The notes under the pieces were generated by a model that had not been told where the DNA came from, did no database searches, and saw only the letters and a program-made list of their open reading frames with translations. A stretch of DNA of 7,572 nucleotides from Hyphomicrobiales bacterium (GTDB taxonomy: Bacteria; Pseudomonadota; Alphaproteobacteria; Rhizobiales; Aestuariivirgaceae), in the NCBI GenBank assembly GCA_020029455.1, contig JAIBJH010000125.1:1-7572 (forward strand), read 5' to 3'. Positions 4,980 to 7,572 of the stretch are shown here, in pieces; within the stretch, counting starts at the first letter, position 1; the number at the start of each line of letters is the position of its first letter. Position numbers and translations under genes: made by a program.

Positions 4980-6445
4980 CGGGCTTCCCGACGGCGCTGC
5001 ACAGACGACAGAATACCCAGCGATTCCCGGTACTTCGCCACGGTCCTGCGGGCTATCTCAATGCCCTCACCGCGCAAGGCATCCACTATATCGTCATCCG
5101 ACAAAATGCGCCCCGCAGCCTCGGCTGCGATCAATTCCTTGACGCGATGGCGCACTGATTCGGAGGAGTGCATGTCGCCTTCGCCGCCTGTTGCGGGAAT
5201 GGCGTTGGTGAAAAAATACTTGAGCTCAAAAACGCCGCGCGGCGTTGCCATGTATTTGTTGGTGGTGACGCGGCTCACAGTTGATTCATGCATCTCGATG
5301 GCGTCGGCAACTGTCTTGAGAGTGATCGGCTTCAAGTGCTGCACGCCGTGAACGAGAAAACCATCCTGCAGGCGCACGATCTCACGCGCCACTTTCAGCA
5401 CCGTATTGGCCCGCTGGTCGAGGCTCCTGATCAGCCAAGTCGCTTGGGCGTGGCAGCCGGCGAGGAACAGCTTATCTTCCTCGCGTGCCGTTTGGCCTGA
5501 GACCTTTGCCATGTAGCGGTTGTTGACGAGGACGCGCGGCAATGTCTCGCTGTTGAGTTCTACAATCCAGGAACCGTCCGGTGCCTGCCTGACAAAAATG
5601 TCGGGGACGACCGGGGACACTGGTTCCGAACCATAGGCATGGCCCGGCTTGGGATTGAGCGTCCGCAGTTCGGCCAGCATGTGCTGGAGCTCTTCGAGGC
5701 CAACACCGCAGCGCTGACGCAGAGCCTGATAGTCGCGCCGCGCCACAAGATCGAGATGGCCGATGAGCGCTTCCATGGCGTTGTCGAGACGGCCTCTTTC
5801 CTCCAGTTGAAGCTTGAGGCATTCCGCAAGCCCGCTCGCAAAGACGCCGGTGGGCTCGAAGGTTTTGAGGACAGCCAGCACGCTTTCGATGTGTTGTGGC
5901 GTTGCTCCGAGGGTTTCGGCGATGCTCATTGCATCCCCTGTCAGGTAGCCCGCTTCATTGACCATACCGATCAAGTGCTGGCCGATCAGCCTGTCGCCTG
6001 CATCCTGAAAATGGAGGTGGAGTTGGTTGGTCAGATGCTCGGCAAGGGTAATATCCCGGGCGAGGTTCGCCGTGACATCCAGATCGCCTCCGTCGAGCGA
6101 GAGATGACCGGCGCTGCGCAATGAGGACCACGCCGTGTCACGATAGAGCGACTGCCCGTCAGCCGAGCCTGCAGGCGGTTGTGACTGGAGAAATTCTGCA
6201 GTTTCGTCACTAGAACTTCCGGCGGCAAATGCCTTGTCCACGGCACTTGGCCGGTCATCGGAAGCGGCCGCCTTGGCTGGGGCATATTCTTCTCTTTCGA
6301 GGAGCGGGTTCTTCTCGATCTCGGCTTCGACAAATTCCTGAAGCTCAGCCGAGGACATCTGCAGCAGCTTGATTGCCTGCTGCAACTGCGGCGTCATCAC
6401 CAGGGATTGCCCCTGCTTCAGAACAAGTCTTTGCGATAGTCCCAT
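4967..6445 (-). CDS. rpoN: RNA polymerase sigma-54 factor
   Basis: RpoN directs RNA polymerase to -24/-12 promoters, which open only with AAA+ activators. In alphaproteobacteria it serves nitrogen metabolism, C4-dicarboxylate uptake and similar functions. The 492-residue protein is complete. Region I is the Gln/Leu-rich N-terminus that contacts activators (residues 1-50, with MTPQLQQAIKLLQMS). An acidic, poorly conserved linker covers about 51-115. The core-binding region spans roughly 120-310. A helix-turn-helix lies around 375-394 (TLKTVADAIEMHESTVSRVT). The RpoN box that reads the -24 element is ARRTVAKYRE at 465-474. The start ATG is preceded by AGGGCG, and the gene begins 26 bases after the lptB stop, so the two are probably co-transcribed. 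A sigma-54-like site upstream of lptB suggests autoregulation. Confidence 0.97.
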   Translation of the reverse strand: MGLSQRLVLKQGQSLVMTPQLQQAIKLLQMSSAELQEFVEAEIEKNPLLEREEYAPAKAAASDDRPSAVDKAFAAGSSSDETAEFLQSQPPAGSADGQSLYRDTAWSSLRSAGHLSLDGGDLDVTANLARDITLAEHLTNQLHLHFQDAGDRLIGQHLIGMVNEAGYLTGDAMSIAETLGATPQHIESVLAVLKTFEPTGVFASGLAECLKLQLEERGRLDNAMEALIGHLDLVARRDYQALRQRCGVGLEELQHMLAELRTLNPKPGHAYGSEPVSPVVPDIFVRQAPDGSWIVELNSETLPRVLVNNRYMAKVSGQTAREEDKLFLAGCHAQATWLIRSLDQRANTVLKVAREIVRLQDGFLVHGVQHLKPITLKTVADAIEMHESTVSRVTTNKYMATPRGVFELKYFFTNAIPATGGEGDMHSSESVRHRVKELIAAEAAGRILSDDDIVDALRGEGIEIARRTVAKYRESLGILSSVQRRREARLKG

Positions 6446-6471
6446 CGCTTCGCCCTATCAGATGGGTCTTT

Positions 6472-7287
6472 TCAGTATGTGAAACCCTCGCCCAGATAGT
6501 AGCGCCTGACGTTGGGATCGTTAACGATTTCTTGCGGGGACCCTTCGGTCAGGACCTGGCCTTCATGGAGAATGAGGGCGCGGTCAATGAGTCCGAGGGT
6601 CTCTCTGACATTGTGATCCGTAATAAGCACCCCGATTCCCCGATCGGTGAGCTGTCGCACCAACTGGCGAATATCACCGACCGCAATCGGGTCAATCCCG
6701 GCGAAGGGCTCATCGAGGAGCATGAACTGGGGTTCGCCGGCAAGGGCTCGGGCGATTTCCAGGCGGCGACGCTCTCCGCCAGAGAGCGCAACAGCCGGCG
6801 AACGCCGGAGGTGGGAAATGGAAAACTCATCACACAACTCACGCAACTTACGCTCGCGCGCGGCCTTGTCGGGCTCATGGAGCTCAAGGACCGCCCGCAA
6901 ATTCTGTTCCACCGTGAGGCCGCGGAAGACGGAACTCTCCTGGGGAAGATAGCCCAGGCCCAGCCTTGCCCTCTGATACATGGGCAGGTGGGTGATGTCC
7001 TCGCCGTCCAGGCTGATGATGCCCCTGTCCGCCGCAACGAGCCCCGTGATCATATAGAACACAGTCGTCTTGCCGGCGCCGTTGGGACCCAAAAGGCCTA
7101 CAGCCTCACCACGCTGCACCGAGACGGAGACATTGCGGACCACCGGCCTTCGCCTGTAGCTCTTGGCGAGCATGTGGGCCTCAAGTCCTCCAGCCGGGGT
7201 CCTTGGCCGCCCCAGGCTTACACCGCCCGGGCGGGACGGTTTGGGGTGGGGCTGAGGCCGGGCTGGATGTCGCGGCGCTTGCGCCAT
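6472..7287 (-). CDS. lptB: Lipopolysaccharide transport ATPase LptB
   Basis: LptB is the cytoplasmic ATPase of LptB2FG, which extracts lipopolysaccharide from the inner membrane and pushes it along the LptC-LptA bridge. The 271-residue form has a complete ABC domain: Walker A GPNGAGKT (67-74), Q-loop glutamine 116 in YLPQESSVFRGLTVEQN, signature LSGGE (168-172), Walker B FMLLDEP (188-194) and His225 in TDHNVRET. The ending YYLGEGF is typical of the family. Residues 1-33 are a Pro/Arg-rich extension not present in enteric LptB, although extensions of this kind occur in alphaproteobacteria. An in-frame TTG at 7302 would add five residues. I chose the ATG because neither site has a clear ribosome-binding site and ATG is the stronger codon. 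It follows lptA by about 75 bases and precedes rpoN by 26. Confidence 0.95.
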   Translation of the reverse strand: MAQAPRHPARPQPHPKPSRPGGVSLGRPRTPAGGLEAHMLAKSYRRRPVVRNVSVSVQRGEAVGLLGPNGAGKTTVFYMITGLVAADRGIISLDGEDITHLPMYQRARLGLGYLPQESSVFRGLTVEQNLRAVLELHEPDKAARERKLRELCDEFSISHLRRSPAVALSGGERRRLEIARALAGEPQFMLLDEPFAGIDPIAVGDIRQLVRQLTDRGIGVLITDHNVRETLGLIDRALILHEGQVLTEGSPQEIVNDPNVRRYYLGEGFTY

Positions 7288-7340
7288 GGGATTACGAACC
7301 AATACTGTTAAATTTGCGTGAAAGGGGGCGTGCGGAAGCG

Positions 7341-7356
7341 GGCAGAAGGGGTGCCA
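7341..7356 (-). promoter_or_regulatory. Sigma-54-like (-24/-12) promoter upstream of lptB-rpoN
   Basis: On the minus strand, TGGCAC (7356-7351), 5 bases, then CTGCC (7345-7341). The consensus is TGGCAC-N5-TTGC(A/T). The invariant GG and GC pairs are both present with exactly 10 bases between them. It lies in the short gap between lptA and lptB, so transcription would start near 7330 and cover lptB and rpoN. The gap is only about 75 bases, with no room for a distant activator site except inside lptA. A chance match in GC-rich DNA is possible. Confidence 0.4.
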
Positions 7357-7362
7357 CCGAGC

Positions 7363-7572
7363 TCATCGCGGCGTGAAACGGCCCTTGACGCGGCCGCCCG
7401 CCATCCGGGTACGCTTGGTCTTCAGGTCCACAAAAAGCTGGGGGCCTTTGAGGACCGTTTTGTCCTGGACGACAGTGACATTGCCGGTGACCGTCAGTTC
7501 GTCCTTGAGTAGCAGGAACAGAGCCTTGTTGCCGGTAATATCCTGGGTGTCGGTCTTGATCTTGACGGCGCC
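7363..7572 (-). CDS. lptA: Lipopolysaccharide transport periplasmic protein LptA, C-terminal part
   Basis: Only the last 69 residues are in the window, and the gene continues past its right edge. LptA forms the periplasmic bridge that carries lipopolysaccharide from LptC to LptD. The visible part shows the OstA-like beta-jellyroll repeat pattern: DITGNKALF, LTVTGNVTVVQDKTVLKGPQLFVDLKT and a final RMAGGRVKGRF segment before the TGA. It is read as lptA, and not lptC, from these repeats and from its place directly before lptB, the usual Rhizobiales order. Signal peptide and start lie outside the window. Confidence 0.88.
   Translation of the reverse strand, partial: GAVKIKTDTQDITGNKALFLLLKDELTVTGNVTVVQDKTVLKGPQLFVDLKTKRTRMAGGRVKGRFTPR

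Noticed and set aside
6373..7311. Plus-strand open frame of 312 codons opposite lptB
   Set aside because: It is antisense to lptB, which has every ABC motif. No domain is visible in the plus-strand product.

Overview
The window reads as chromosomal DNA of an alphaproteobacterium, most likely of the order Hyphomicrobiales (Rhizobiales). The reasons are the lptA-lptB-rpoN-ptsN gene order, an XylF-like binding protein of the rhizobial type, a GC-rich coding style, and a dispersed-looking palindromic element whose ends (CTAGAGC-N-TGATCA) resemble intergenic repeats of that order. All confident protein genes lie on the minus strand, so transcription runs from high to low coordinates.

Right part (7572 down to 4315): the 3' end of lptA, then lptB, rpoN and ptsN. 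LptA and LptB belong to the lipopolysaccharide transport machine, RpoN is sigma-54, and PtsN is the EIIA component of the nitrogen-related phosphotransferase system. This is a standard housekeeping cluster. The ribosome hibernation gene (hpf) that usually sits between rpoN and ptsN in related genomes is not there: only 175 bases separate the two genes. A sigma-54-like promoter lies between lptA and lptB, and a weaker look-alike follows rpoN, so RpoN may act on its own operon.

Middle (4314 to 3699): a 616-base stretch without a protein gene. It carries a well-formed plus-strand promoter followed directly by a strongly self-complementary rod of about 100 nt, which I read as a candidate small RNA of unrecognised family. 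It also carries the minus-strand control region of the sugar transporter, with a perfect 8+9+8 palindrome that looks like a repressor operator. I see nothing clear in 3856-3970 or in 4160-4314 apart from weak hairpins.

Left part (3698 to 206): a three-gene ABC importer of the xylose (XylFHG) class, in the order periplasmic binding protein, permease, ATPase. A Rho-independent terminator between the binding protein and the permease probably lowers expression of the membrane parts relative to the binding protein. The ATPase has one nucleotide-binding domain, not the tandem pair of enteric XylG, and carries a basic N-terminal tail.

Left edge (21-209): a MITE-like palindromic element with terminal inverted repeats and several internal hairpins. 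Its right end supplies the stop codon of the ATPase gene.

Most of the window is ordinary. The items worth a second look are the candidate RNA at about 4026-4160, the palindromic element joined to the ATPase stop codon, the sigma-54-like sites flanking rpoN, and the missing hpf.
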